From an uncultured Treponema sp. (GTDB lineage: Bacteria; Spirochaetota; Spirochaetia; Treponematales; Treponemataceae): DNA of 64,000 nucleotides. The position numbers were made by a program, and so were the translations under genes. Shown here one piece after another: positions 33,019 to 41,423 of this stretch; positions within the stretch are counted from its first letter, which is position 1, and each line of letters starts with the position of its first letter. Location of the stretch: positions 62,001 to 126,000 of the forward strand of contig ONPD01000004.1 in the NCBI GenBank assembly GCA_900319625.1. The letters are read 5' to 3'. The notes below the pieces were generated by a model. It did no database searches. It had not been told where the DNA came from and was given only the letters and a program-made list of their open reading frames with translations.

Positions 33019-34029
33019 TTATTCAACAAAAATCGGTTCAGGTTCTATTTTAGGCTCTTCCTTCTTTTCAATCTCTTTGATGATTTCCTGGGTCTGAATT
33101 GTTTCAATTTTTTTGAAGAGTTCTTCAGCCTCACGAAGTTCCTTAAGGCGTTTTTCCTCGCGTTTTCTTTCTTCTTCCGCGCGCTTTTCTTCCGCCAGAA
33201 GCTCTTCAGCCTCCCTAAGCTGCTTCTGTCTTTCTTCCTCTTCCTTCTGCCCCTTATCCAGAATTACCTTATCTTCCTTCAGCATTTTTTTCTGGGCGGC
33301 AGAAAGACTTTCCTCAGAATCATCACGTTTTTTATCAGCCCCGAAATATTCATCCTTGTAAAGCTCAGAATCATCACGGCTATGATTATAAAAATCCTCA
33401 TTATCTTCAAAAAGCTCTTCAAGGTCGCTGTTGTCATAAAAATCAGGATTATCAGAATATTCTTCGGTAAGCTGTCTCTGGGCAGCCGCCTCCGCATCAA
33501 GCCTTTTCTGCTCTTCCTTCAAAAGTCCTATTAATTTTATGATTTTGACTCTTTGAGGATTTTTAGGTTCAAGCTTTAAGAAATTGGTATAATCCGAAAT
33601 AGCTTCGATATAGCGCTTAAGCTGAAGATAGGAATTGGCCCGGTTCAAAAAAGCCTTGGCAAAAGTTCTATCCAGTTCTATTGCGTTTGTAAAGCATTTT
33701 GCCGCATTTGAGTATTCCTTAAGGGCGTAATAGGAATTTCCCTTATTATAATTAATCACAACCTTGTTTACAGAAGGGCTTTTCAAAGCGTTATCAAAGG
33801 CTTCAATTGATTTTTTATATTCACCAATCTGAAAGTATGAAAGTCCCAGATAATTAAAGGTATCTCCACTGGCATTCCCGCCTGCAATTTCCGCTTCCAG
33901 TAAAGGAATGGCCTCCCGCGACTTATTCTTAGTAAAAAGCATACCCCCTTCCGAAATCGCAAAGGCCTGCGAACATTCAAAAAGCCCCAGAAATAGACAA
34001 AATCCTAAAATTTTATTCTTAATTTTCAT
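33019..34029 (-). CDS. Exported TPR protein with acidic coiled-coil tail
   Basis: A 336-residue protein with a signal peptide (KNKILGFCLFLGLFECSQAFA). Residues about 25-160 contain three to four TPR units (GDTFNYLGLSYFQIGEYKKSIEAFDNAL, NYNKGNSYYALKEYSNAAKC, FLNRANSYLQLKRYIEAISDY). The C-terminal half is a Glu/Lys/Arg-rich coiled coil (KGQKEEEERQKQLREAEELL and repeats) ending in acidic, proline-rich EPKIEPEPIFVE. It is probably a periplasmic scaffold. Of two close ATGs the one at 34029 has AAGGA eight bases upstream and is chosen over 34038. It converges on mutL with 16 bp between stops and no clear terminator. Confidence 0.75.
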   Translation of the reverse strand: MKIKNKILGFCLFLGLFECSQAFAISEGGMLFTKNKSREAIPLLEAEIAGGNASGDTFNYLGLSYFQIGEYKKSIEAFDNALKSPSVNKVVINYNKGNSYYALKEYSNAAKCFTNAIELDRTFAKAFLNRANSYLQLKRYIEAISDYTNFLKLEPKNPQRVKIIKLIGLLKEEQKRLDAEAAAQRQLTEEYSDNPDFYDNSDLEELFEDNEDFYNHSRDDSELYKDEYFGADKKRDDSEESLSAAQKKMLKEDKVILDKGQKEEEERQKQLREAEELLAEEKRAEEERKREEKRLKELREAEELFKKIETIQTQEIIKEIEKKEEPKIEPEPIFVE

Positions 34030-34144
34030 TATATTCATCCTTCAATTTGACATCTCAACTTAAATAATTTACTCTTATTTATTATCGAATTGTTATTTAT
34101 ACTTTGTTAATTTTATCACTATTTTTTGGAGATTAATATCCGGT

Positions 34145-35506
34145 ATGTTTGCGCTTGTACTTATTATAATTCTCTTTCTTGTTGTAGGTGGACTCACTTT
34201 TGCGATTGTAAGAAGCGTAATGGCTCCTCACAAGCTTGATAATGTACCCCGCCTTATTAAACAGGGAAAAACTCAGGGAGCAATCAAGCTCTGCAAGCAG
34301 ATAATTGCAAAGGAACCTAAAAACTACAAGGCTCACTTTTATATGGGTAAAGCCTACCTCAAGGAAGGCCGCAATGAACTCGCCCTTGTTGAATATAAAA
34401 CCGTAAATGACAATGCTCTTTTTGGCCAAGGAATTGATGAACTGCCCTTCCGTAAAGAATATGCCCAGCTTCTTATGCAGCAGAACCAGCAGAATGATGC
34501 CCTGCAGAATTTCCTTCTCCTTACAAAAATGGAACCTAACAATGCAGAAAACTTCTTCCAGGCAGGCCGCATCTACGAGCTTCAGAACCGCTACGACATT
34601 GCCCTGGGCTTTATGCAGAAGGCCGCTATGCTTGATAAAAAGCACGCAAAGGCTCACGCAGAAATCGGACTTATGATGTACCGGACAAAGCAGCTGGAAG
34701 GCGCAAAAAAGGAAATTGATATTGCTATAAAATTAAGTCCTGAAACTTATTCATCATATTACTATCTTGGAAAGATTCTTAAGGACCAGAAGGATTTGAA
34801 CTCTGCTATCAAGGCCTTTGAAAAAGCCCAGAGAGACCCGGAAGTCCGCATGAAGGCTTTGATTGAACACGGTTCCTGCTTTATGGTTGCAAACCGCTAT
34901 GATAACGCCGCTATGGACTTTCAGCGTGCCATCGACCTTGATAAAAACAATTCAAATCCGGAAACTCTTTTTGCCCGCTACTTCCTTGGCCTCTGCTACG
35001 AAAAATCCCGCAAAATTGATGACGCTATCAAGCAGTGGGAAGAAATCTATAAACGCAATAAAAACTTCCGCGACGTTGCTTCAAAGCTTCAGGAATACAA
35101 GGATTTACAGGCAAACGACTATCTTAAAGATTACCTTACCTGTTCAAACGACGAATTCCCTGATATCTGCAAGAATGCCGCTGAAAAAGGCCTCAACCTT
35201 CAGGTTCTTTCCTGCGACCTCAAAAAATGGGGCTGCCAGATTACAGGCATCAACAAGGGTGATGATTCCTGGATGAACGTACGCAAGCAGGTGCTTTTAA
35301 TCCGCTTCTTCCGTAATCCTGAACCGATTGAAGACGCACCGGTGCGCGAAGCCGTAGACCTTCTTAAAACTATGAATGCCGTAAAAGCCTTTTTGTTTAC
35401 CAGCTCAACCTTCTCTCAGGCAGCCAAGCATTTTGCAGAAAACCGCCCTGTCGAACTTGTTGAAAAACAGAAGCTGGAAGCGGTACTATCTAAGGCAGGT
35501 CAGTAA
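34145..35506 (+). CDS. Membrane-anchored TPR protein with decayed Mrr-like nuclease domain
   Basis: A 453-residue protein. One N-terminal transmembrane helix (FALVLIIILFLVVGGLTFAIV) is followed by about seven TPR units through residue 320. The last 110 residues (LNLQVLSCDLKKWGCQITGI through FLFTSSTFSQAAKHFAENRPVELVEKQKLEAVL) match the shape of Mrr-type restriction-endonuclease-like domains. The catalytic Q/E-x-K strand reads LLIRFFR, so it is probably inactive. GGAG lies about 13 bases upstream of the ATG, rather far. It forms a tight operon with a phosphoesterase (14 bp) and a ParB-like protein. Confidence 0.75.
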   Translation: MFALVLIIILFLVVGGLTFAIVRSVMAPHKLDNVPRLIKQGKTQGAIKLCKQIIAKEPKNYKAHFYMGKAYLKEGRNELALVEYKTVNDNALFGQGIDELPFRKEYAQLLMQQNQQNDALQNFLLLTKMEPNNAENFFQAGRIYELQNRYDIALGFMQKAAMLDKKHAKAHAEIGLMMYRTKQLEGAKKEIDIAIKLSPETYSSYYYLGKILKDQKDLNSAIKAFEKAQRDPEVRMKALIEHGSCFMVANRYDNAAMDFQRAIDLDKNNSNPETLFARYFLGLCYEKSRKIDDAIKQWEEIYKRNKNFRDVASKLQEYKDLQANDYLKDYLTCSNDEFPDICKNAAEKGLNLQVLSCDLKKWGCQITGINKGDDSWMNVRKQVLLIRFFRNPEPIEDAPVREAVDLLKTMNAVKAFLFTSSTFSQAAKHFAENRPVELVEKQKLEAVLSKAGQ

Positions 35507-35520
35507 AGACTTCTGAAAAA

Positions 35521-36249
35521 ATGAAAATCCTCTGCGTTTCAGACTATGTAGATCCTCTCATTTATAATCCAAACCTGAAGCAGGCTTTCCCGGATATTGA
35601 TTTAGTTCTTTGTGCCGGGGATTTACCAATGGATTACATAGACTTTATCGTAACAGTCCTGAATAAGCCGACCTACTTTGTTTTCGGAAACCATAATCTG
35701 AAAGAGCTCAGATATTATGAAGTGACTCCGGATCATTTAAGAGGCGGGGCAAAACCTTTTCCTCAGCCGGAAAAATGCGCTCACGGAGCAACCTACCTGG
35801 GCTTTAAGACAGAAGTAAATCATAAGCTTTCGTATATAGACCCGAAAACCGGAAAGAAAACTCCGCTTTTAATAGCGGGAATTTCCGGCTCTTCAAAATA
35901 CAATAACGGGGCCTGCCAGTACACAGACCGGGAAATGAAGCACCACCTCAAGAAGCTGGGACTCAGGCTTTTATGGAATAAAATCCGCTATGGCCGCTAT
36001 CTTGATATTTTTCTAACCCACGCAACTCCGCGGCACATTCACGATCACGAAGACCCCTGTCATGTAGGATTTAAATCTTTCAACTGGTTCTTGCAAAAAT
36101 ACAAGCCATCACTTATGATTCACGGTCATATTCATCTATATGATATGAGGGAGGAACGTTCCGGCATTTATTACGATACAAAAATCGTAAATGCCTACGC
36201 TCACTGCATAATTGATTTTCCAGATGATACTGTAATAACAAACAACTGA
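35521..36249 (+). CDS. Calcineurin-like metallophosphoesterase
   Basis: A 242-residue protein with the metallophosphoesterase motif series: LVLCAGDLPMDY (GD), FVFGNHNLKEL (GNH), IFLTHATPRHIHDHED (H) and SLMIHGHIHLYD (GHxH). The first motif, usually DxH, reads SDYVDP and so lacks the His, as in some diverged members. The substrate is unknown; nucleotides, phosphodiesters or phosphoproteins are possible. It is the middle gene of an operon with the TPR-Mrr-like protein and a ParB-like protein. No obvious Shine-Dalgarno. Confidence 0.85.
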   Translation: MKILCVSDYVDPLIYNPNLKQAFPDIDLVLCAGDLPMDYIDFIVTVLNKPTYFVFGNHNLKELRYYEVTPDHLRGGAKPFPQPEKCAHGATYLGFKTEVNHKLSYIDPKTGKKTPLLIAGISGSSKYNNGACQYTDREMKHHLKKLGLRLLWNKIRYGRYLDIFLTHATPRHIHDHEDPCHVGFKSFNWFLQKYKPSLMIHGHIHLYDMREERSGIYYDTKIVNAYAHCIIDFPDDTVITNN

Positions 36250-36264
36250 TTATGAGGGGATAAG

Positions 36265-37179
36265 ATGTCAATCGCAGCACAACAGTCTGAAGAAGATTTT
36301 TCAAAAGCCCACAACAAGGCTTTTTTTAATGAAATACAGCATTTTCTCAATCCGGAAGAAGCAAGCCTTCTTTCACTTAATGATGTAAAACAGCTGATAA
36401 AACCAAAAAATGAAACTTACGTCGGAATGAAAACAATTGAAGTTTCAAAAGTTGTAGGAAGCGAAGGCCGATACAATGATTTTGACAACCGTTTCTTTCC
36501 GAAAAACTCACATCTGAAGAACCGCTGGCAGCACGTAGATGAAGCGGCAATTAATTCTGTTGTTCTGCCACCTATTAAAGTTTATGAACTTGCGGGGCTT
36601 TATTTTGTGCGTGACGGAAATCACCGGGTTTCTGTTGCAAAGGCACGGGGAACTGAGTTTATCGACGCAGAAGTAGTTTCTCTCCAGAGCGAAATCGTAC
36701 TTAAACGCCCTGATAATCTCAGGGATGTAATCCGCCAGATTATCAATTACGAAAAACGCTCGTTTTATGCAGAAACAGCCTTCGGTGACATTACAGATTA
36801 CTGGTGCCTTGATTTTTCAACAACAGGAAGCTACGACGTAATCTACAACCATATTCTGACTCATAAATACTATCTGAACCTTCACAAAACAGAAGAAGTT
36901 TCTATGGAAGCGGCGATTATTTCCTGGTTTGAAACTGTATACTACCCGATTATAGTGACAATTCAGAAACAGAAAGTAATGAAATCCTTTAAAAAGCAGA
37001 CAATTTCCGACCTTTACGTCTGGATTGTGCGCTACTGGGATGATTTGAAGTCAAAATTCGGAGACGATAATATTTCAATTGATGATGCCGTATCAGATTT
37101 TTACCGCCAGAACAAAATCCCTCTATACAGAAAATTTATGAACTGGGCTAATAGAATAATAATAAAACATCAGCAATAA
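36265..37179 (+). CDS. ParB/Srx-like domain protein
   Basis: A 304-residue cytoplasmic protein. The middle (about residues 60-140) carries the ParB-N/sulfiredoxin-like pattern LPPIKVYELAGLYFVRDGNHRVSVAKARGTE, followed by FIDAEVVSL. There is no typical ParB helix-turn-helix after it; the C-terminal half is helical and aromatic-rich with WFETVYYPIIVTIQKQ. ParB-like folds bind DNA or nucleotides, and some are CTPases; which applies here cannot be read. GAGGGG precedes the start. It is the last gene of the operon begun at 34145. Confidence 0.65.
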   Translation: MSIAAQQSEEDFSKAHNKAFFNEIQHFLNPEEASLLSLNDVKQLIKPKNETYVGMKTIEVSKVVGSEGRYNDFDNRFFPKNSHLKNRWQHVDEAAINSVVLPPIKVYELAGLYFVRDGNHRVSVAKARGTEFIDAEVVSLQSEIVLKRPDNLRDVIRQIINYEKRSFYAETAFGDITDYWCLDFSTTGSYDVIYNHILTHKYYLNLHKTEEVSMEAAIISWFETVYYPIIVTIQKQKVMKSFKKQTISDLYVWIVRYWDDLKSKFGDDNISIDDAVSDFYRQNKIPLYRKFMNWANRIIIKHQQ

Positions 37180-37192
37180 AAGTCATAAAAAC

Positions 37193-37221
37193 TTGACGGC
37201 TGGATTTTTCAAGTTTATAAT
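37193..37221 (+). promoter_or_regulatory. Sigma-70-type promoter of the Rsb-like module
   Basis: TTGACG (37193-37198), 17-bp spacer, perfect TATAAT (37216-37221). It fixes the TTG at 37266 as the likely start of the downstream gene. Confidence 0.8.
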
Positions 37222-37265
37222 TTTATTTGTATTTAAAAATACAAAGTTTTAGGGAGATTAAAATT

Positions 37266-38936
37266 TTGACTTCAATTGATTCATTCATCGGCGTTCCGTT
37301 GCTGATATCAGCAATACTGGGATTAGTGCTTCTTCTCTCGTTATTTATGCTGAAAGTGCGCAATAAGACAAAGCCAAGCTTTATTTTTTACCTTATGCTT
37401 GCTGCCGTTATTGCCGGTGCACTTTATTCAGTTATCACTAAAAAATACATTTACTTTGTATTTGCCACAATTCTTTCAGAATTTTTCCTTGCAATCTTTC
37501 TCCTTTTCAAAACCTTTGATGATCCGGAAAAGCGGGAAGCTAAAAAAGCCGCAAAAGCAGCCATTGAAACAAGCCATTCAGATCAGGACACAGTTTCTGC
37601 CGCTTTGATTACAGAACTTGAAGAAAAACACAAGCGTACGCTCAGCGTATACAATGACTTCGTAAATAAAGTATCAAACTTCTTTACAAACGATAACTCA
37701 ATGGAAAACTTCCTTGAATACTGTAATGGTGTTTTAAGGGAAAAGGTTTCTGCAGACGGTTGTATCATCCTTATTGCTGATGATTATGATCAGGTGCTTG
37801 CAGTAAAATCCTTTGTAGGTTCCTTCCCTCCTCCATATAAATTGCCTGATGATTTACCGCACAAGCCTTTAAGAGTTGAAACAAACCTTCGTTTTGCTCA
37901 GTTCCAGCTCAGCGGAAACATTTTTGGAGATATTTTCACGGAAGGAAAACCGGTTCTCATTGAAGATTCAGTAAAAGACCCACGTGTATATCAGAATGGT
38001 CCGGAAGACTTCTTAAGAACAGGAAGTTACATTTTTGCACCAATCCGTGAAGAAGAAAATGTTGTAGGTCTTATCGGTCTTGCAAAAAATCCAGGTGAGT
38101 CTAAGTTCAACAAGGACGATCTGGACAAGGTTGAATCTCTTGCAAATGCAATTTCTGTAACAATGAACCCTCTTTACAGCTTCCTGGCTTATGCAGAAAA
38201 GACAGAATTGAATAAGGGTGGTTCGATTGCTTCTAAATATCAGAAGGATCTTCTCCCTCAGAAGCTGCCGGTTATTCCAAAAATGTCTATCGGCTGTTTC
38301 TCAAATCAGGCAGAAGGTGTCTGTGGTGACTACTACGACATTCTTGCTTCCCGCAAAGACAAGATTTCCTTCATTATGTCTGACGTTGCCGGAAAAGGTA
38401 TGAACTCCCTTATCGTTATGATAATGATCCGTTCAATTTTAAGACTTGCAGTAAATACAGCACAGTCTGCCGCAACAATTATGACCTGGGCTAACAAAGG
38501 AATCTGCGGTGAGTCATCAAAAATTGACCACTTTGCCAGCGTTGCCCTTATTAATTACAATGCAACAACAAAAGAAGCTGAAATTGCTACCTGTGGAAAC
38601 AATCCGGTATTCCTCTTTTCAGCCAGCGATAAAACAATCAAACAGGTTTCAACTATGAGTGAACCTCTTGGTGTAACAAAAGAAACTGTGTTTGAAAATA
38701 TTACATTAAAATTAAATTCTGGTGATATATTGGCGACTTGTACCGATGGTTTGCTTGAATCATTAAATGAAAATGGTGTACAATATTCGTCGAGTAGTTT
38801 ATCCAGAATTATAATAAAGAATTGCAATGCAAGCGCTAAGGAAATTTCAAACAAGGTTAAAGATGATTTGAAAAAGTTCTGTGGCGTTGCACAGCAATAT
38901 GATGACCAAAGCCTTCTGGTAATAAAAATACAATAG
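37266..38936 (+). CDS. Membrane GAF-SpoIIE (RsbU-like) protein phosphatase
   Basis: A 556-residue PP2C-type phosphatase. Three or so N-terminal transmembrane helices are followed by a helical linker, a GAF domain (about residues 140-300, with IIADDYDQVLAVKSF and GLIGLAKNP) and a SpoIIE domain with the metal-binding acidic residues of GVCGDYYDI and MSDVAGKGM. It should dephosphorylate the STAS protein encoded next. The frame extends upstream to a TTG at 37227, but the promoter predicts a transcription start near 37228. The TTG at 37266, with AGGGAG nine bases before it, is chosen. Confidence 0.9.
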   Translation: MTSIDSFIGVPLLISAILGLVLLLSLFMLKVRNKTKPSFIFYLMLAAVIAGALYSVITKKYIYFVFATILSEFFLAIFLLFKTFDDPEKREAKKAAKAAIETSHSDQDTVSAALITELEEKHKRTLSVYNDFVNKVSNFFTNDNSMENFLEYCNGVLREKVSADGCIILIADDYDQVLAVKSFVGSFPPPYKLPDDLPHKPLRVETNLRFAQFQLSGNIFGDIFTEGKPVLIEDSVKDPRVYQNGPEDFLRTGSYIFAPIREEENVVGLIGLAKNPGESKFNKDDLDKVESLANAISVTMNPLYSFLAYAEKTELNKGGSIASKYQKDLLPQKLPVIPKMSIGCFSNQAEGVCGDYYDILASRKDKISFIMSDVAGKGMNSLIVMIMIRSILRLAVNTAQSAATIMTWANKGICGESSKIDHFASVALINYNATTKEAEIATCGNNPVFLFSASDKTIKQVSTMSEPLGVTKETVFENITLKLNSGDILATCTDGLLESLNENGVQYSSSSLSRIIIKNCNASAKEISNKVKDDLKKFCGVAQQYDDQSLLVIKIQ

Positions 38937-38948
38937 AAAGGAGCTTCT

Positions 38949-39287
38949 ATGGAACTGAAAATACGTAAGAATGGTGATGTTTACATTATCGACGTAACAG
39001 GAGAAATGGATCTTTACAATTCATACAAGTTGAAGGAACTTGTAATGAAGATGTTGGAAAAGAACGTTAAAAACTTTGTTATCAATCTTGAGCAGGTAGA
39101 TTACATCGACTCTTCTGGAATCGGTGCCTTGATTTACATCTGTTCTACAATCAAAAAGATGAACCTTAATCTGGCAATTGCTAATATTCACGGCTCTGTA
39201 AAGAAAGTTATTGAACTTACAAAGCTTATGGGATACTTCCCTATTGCCAACAGCATTGATGAAGCTTTGCTGATGGTAAAAGAATAA
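38949..39287 (+). CDS. STAS-domain anti-sigma factor antagonist (RsbV-like)
   Basis: A 112-residue STAS protein. The regulated serine lies in VDYIDSSGIGALIYI (Ser55 or Ser56). The unphosphorylated form should bind the RsbW-like kinase, and phosphorylation should release it. It is in operon with the SpoIIE phosphatase (12 bp upstream) and the ATPase downstream (37 bp). AAAGGAG gives a strong start. No sigma factor gene is near, so the output may be a distant sigma factor or a non-sigma target. Confidence 0.93.
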   Translation: MELKIRKNGDVYIIDVTGEMDLYNSYKLKELVMKMLEKNVKNFVINLEQVDYIDSSGIGALIYICSTIKKMNLNLAIANIHGSVKKVIELTKLMGYFPIANSIDEALLMVKE

Positions 39288-39324
39288 CCAGATTAGCTGA
39301 TCTTGATTTTTTAGAGGTTATAAA

Positions 39325-39873
39325 ATGCAGGAATTTAAAGAGCTTAGATCGGACGAGAATGACCCTTTATTTGATAAAACTAATATGTTGAAGAAGGAGT
39401 TTCCGTCAGATTTCAGACAGATTCGTTATTTCACTTTGTTAATTGTACAGTCTGCACCAACAGAAATTAAGGAATTGAACCTTTTGGAGCAGCAGATTAG
39501 TGAAGTAATCAAGAATGCTGTAAAACACGGAAACCATTGCGACATCAATAAGAAAGTAACTGTATGGTATTCTTTTAGTCCAACCCATGCTCATATTATC
39601 GTTCAGGATGAAGGTGAAGGTTTTAAAGACCTTGAAAAATGGAACGAATTCAACAGAAAACGTCTTGAATGTCTGCACAACAATGATTTTATGCAGCTTG
39701 CTGACTATGTTTCTTTCAAAACTAAGGAGTCAGACAGCCAGGATGGTGGTAACGCCTTGTTTGCTGCCCTTGAATACTGGAACGGTGGCTTTGTATACAA
39801 CGGAAAGAAAAATGCCGTAGCAATGCTCAAGAAATTCCAGCAGAAATTCCGAACCGCCCACGACGGCGAATAG
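39325..39873 (+). CDS. RsbW-like serine kinase / anti-sigma ATPase
   Basis: A 182-residue GHKL ATPase. The N box is EQQISEVIKNAVKHGNH and the G1 box VQDEGEGFKD; SQDGGNALFAA provides a G2-like segment. It probably phosphorylates the STAS protein encoded just upstream and binds the partner that is released. AGAGGT gives the start. The module phosphatase, STAS, kinase is complete, but no target is encoded here. Tandem hairpins follow. Confidence 0.88.
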   Translation: MQEFKELRSDENDPLFDKTNMLKKEFPSDFRQIRYFTLLIVQSAPTEIKELNLLEQQISEVIKNAVKHGNHCDINKKVTVWYSFSPTHAHIIVQDEGEGFKDLEKWNEFNRKRLECLHNNDFMQLADYVSFKTKESDSQDGGNALFAALEYWNGGFVYNGKKNAVAMLKKFQQKFRTAHDGE

Positions 39874-39879
39874 TTATTG

Positions 39880-39912
39880 TCAACCTTTTTTGACTTTGTC
39901 AAAAAAGGTTGA
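39880..39912 (+). other. 15-bp hairpin after the RsbW-like gene
   Basis: TCAACCTTTTTTGAC (39880-39894) pairs perfectly with GTCAAAAAAGGTTGA (39898-39912) over a 3-nt loop. No T-tract follows. It is probably a first part of a tandem terminator. Confidence 0.6.
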
Positions 39913-39913
39913 T

Positions 39914-39961
39914 GTTAAACAAAAAAAACATCAGCAAGCGCTGATGTTTTTTTTGTTTAAC
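39914..39961. terminator. Bidirectional terminator between RsbW-like gene and tmRNA
   Basis: A perfect 22-bp palindrome. Arms 39914-39935 and 39940-39961 surround loop AAGC. The core CATCAGC/GCTGATG is flanked by A8 and T8, so it works for both converging transcripts. Confidence 0.9.
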
Positions 39962-40326
39962 TGGAGATGGGGGGAATTGAACCCCCGTCCGAAAAGGTAA
40001 ACCAGGTGCCTCTACAAGTTTAGTTATGCGAGGTGGTTGTCGGGAGCCGGTAGCAGCATAACAAGCGTCGCCTCCGTATTCTGATTAAATGTCCTTCCTA
40101 AATACCAGAAACTTTAAGAAGCAAGTCCCGATGGGTAAAAGACGGGCCGGCAACGCGGAACAGAGCCGCCGGGGTCCTGCAAGGCAAACTAAGCTGCCAT
40201 TGCGAACTGTTCTTCGTTAGAATCTTCTTCTTTACGTTTTGCAGTTATTTGTTTGTCAGTTTAAGGAACCTTCACTCCTACTTGCAACACAAGATTTCGC
40301 GATTCCGTCGAAACCGGTGCACCCCC
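39962..40326 (-). ncRNA. ssrA: Transfer-messenger RNA (tmRNA)
   Basis: The minus-strand RNA starts GGGGGTGCACCGGTTTCGAC, the classic tmRNA 5' end, and finishes with the T arm GGGGGTTCAATTCCCCCC and the acceptor CATCTCC plus A (39962); CCA is not encoded. It rescues stalled ribosomes with SmpB. The tag reading frame runs 40242 to 40189: after AATAACT the resume codon GCA begins AKRKEEDSNEEQFAMAA, then TAG. At 17 residues with a charged start and an AMAA end it is longer than the common tags ending ALAA. No smpB is in the window. Confidence 0.96.
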
Positions 40327-40337
40327 AAGTACTATTA

Positions 40338-40366
40338 AATATATGCATAAATCTGAAAATCGTCAA
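40338..40366 (-). promoter_or_regulatory. tmRNA promoter
   Basis: On the minus strand TTGACG (40361-40366), 17-bp spacer, TATATT (40338-40343). The -35 lies two bases after the hslO stop codon. Confidence 0.75.
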
Positions 40367-40368
40367 CC

Positions 40369-41337
40369 TTAAATCTGTGAAAGCGGGAATCTGTAAACGC
40401 TTCCGCAGTTACGGCAGACAATTTCTACAGGATCAAGGCCTTCTTTTTTCATAGCTTCCTTTTCTTTGGCAGGAAGATTTTTCAGGTAATTCAAATAACT
40501 TTCTTCATTACACTTACAGTCAAAAATAATATCGCGGCTGAGTGTAATCGTCGGGCTGAACTCCCGGAAAAGACCTAAAATAATATCTTCTGAATCAACA
40601 GTTTTTTCAGAATAAAGCTGACCTAAAGACGGGCAGGCAGTAAATGCATTTTCCACACGGCGGATTAAATCCTCTTCTTCTGCATCTTCTTCCTGATGGC
40701 TGTCTACCTGAGAACCAATTCCCTTTGTACCACCGGTTTTTGGCATAATCTGAAGATACATAGAACCGGCACCAACAACTCTGCCCTGCTTATCAAACTG
40801 AACGCTTGTATTAAAGGCTGTTTTCAACTGTTCAGACTGTCTGAAATACCAGGCGAAATCCTTGGCAATATTTCCGTCATCAACATCAACCGTACTCTGC
40901 TGAGGATATTTATCATCCGGGTGAACACGGCTTACTGTAAGGTTACCTACGCCTAAAAATGGCTTTAAATCCCAGTTTTCAAGTGGCTTATCAAGTTTAA
41001 TATGCTCGTTATAAAGATAACCGCGGACATAGCCCGTAGAATCAGCTTCTAAAGAATAGCCTTCTGCGCTGCCGGTTCCTTCATATTTAATGACAGTATG
41101 CTCACGATCCTTCATCATAGGAATTGTAAGAGCCGCACAAAGTCCGGCCTGTCCAAGAATCATAGTTTCAAGAATTCCAAGCTTATGCTGCGCCCTCATC
41201 TGATTAACAAACCGAGTCCCATGAAAAAGCGCCCCGCGTACACGGCCGTCTGCCATTGTAAAAATACGTAATTTATCCTCTTCCAGCGACTCCAGGCGCG
41301 CTTTAAGTTCTTTATCTGTAATTTCTGCTTTAATCAT
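40369..41337 (-). CDS. hslO: Redox-regulated chaperone Hsp33
   Basis: A 322-residue Hsp33. The holdase domain shows MADGRVRGALFHGTRFVNQM, LGILETMILGQAGLCAAL and the substrate-binding domain. The C-terminal redox switch has the zinc cysteines CKC and CRNC (DCKCNEESYLNYLKNL ... EIVCRNCGSVYRF), spaced as in the family. It is activated by oxidation and prevents unfolding of proteins in the cytoplasm. The start codon has no Shine-Dalgarno; a -10-like TATTAT is six bases upstream. The gene is divergent from thrS. Confidence 0.95.
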   Translation of the reverse strand: MIKAEITDKELKARLESLEEDKLRIFTMADGRVRGALFHGTRFVNQMRAQHKLGILETMILGQAGLCAALTIPMMKDREHTVIKYEGTGSAEGYSLEADSTGYVRGYLYNEHIKLDKPLENWDLKPFLGVGNLTVSRVHPDDKYPQQSTVDVDDGNIAKDFAWYFRQSEQLKTAFNTSVQFDKQGRVVGAGSMYLQIMPKTGGTKGIGSQVDSHQEEDAEEEDLIRRVENAFTACPSLGQLYSEKTVDSEDIILGLFREFSPTITLSRDIIFDCKCNEESYLNYLKNLPAKEKEAMKKEGLDPVEIVCRNCGSVYRFPLSQI

Positions 41338-41343
41338 AATAGT

Positions 41344-41372
41344 ATAATAGCATTTTTTATTGCATTGATAAA
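41344..41372 (-). promoter_or_regulatory. hslO promoter, possible leaderless start
   Basis: On the minus strand TTTATC (41367-41372), 17-bp spacer, TATTAT (41344-41349), then six bases to the ATG. The -35 is weak and overlaps the divergent thrS -35. Confidence 0.45.
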
Positions 41373-41393
41373 CATTCTATAAATCATTAAAAT
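41365..41393 (+). promoter_or_regulatory. thrS promoter
   Basis: TTGATA (41365-41370), 17-bp spacer, TAAAAT (41388-41393). The leader is about 24 nt with an AGAGGT ribosome site. No T-box structure is seen. Confidence 0.65.
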
Positions 41394-41423
41394 AGTTCTA
41401 TTATATTTTTTAGAGGTATTACT

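Noticed and set aside
37227..37265. Upstream TTG start of the SpoIIE phosphatase
   Set aside because: It precedes the predicted transcription start; TTG at 37266 has a proper ribosome site.
41338..41423. T-box leader before thrS
   Set aside because: The leader is only about 24 nt, has no specifier loop and no T-box consensus (TGGNACCGCG).
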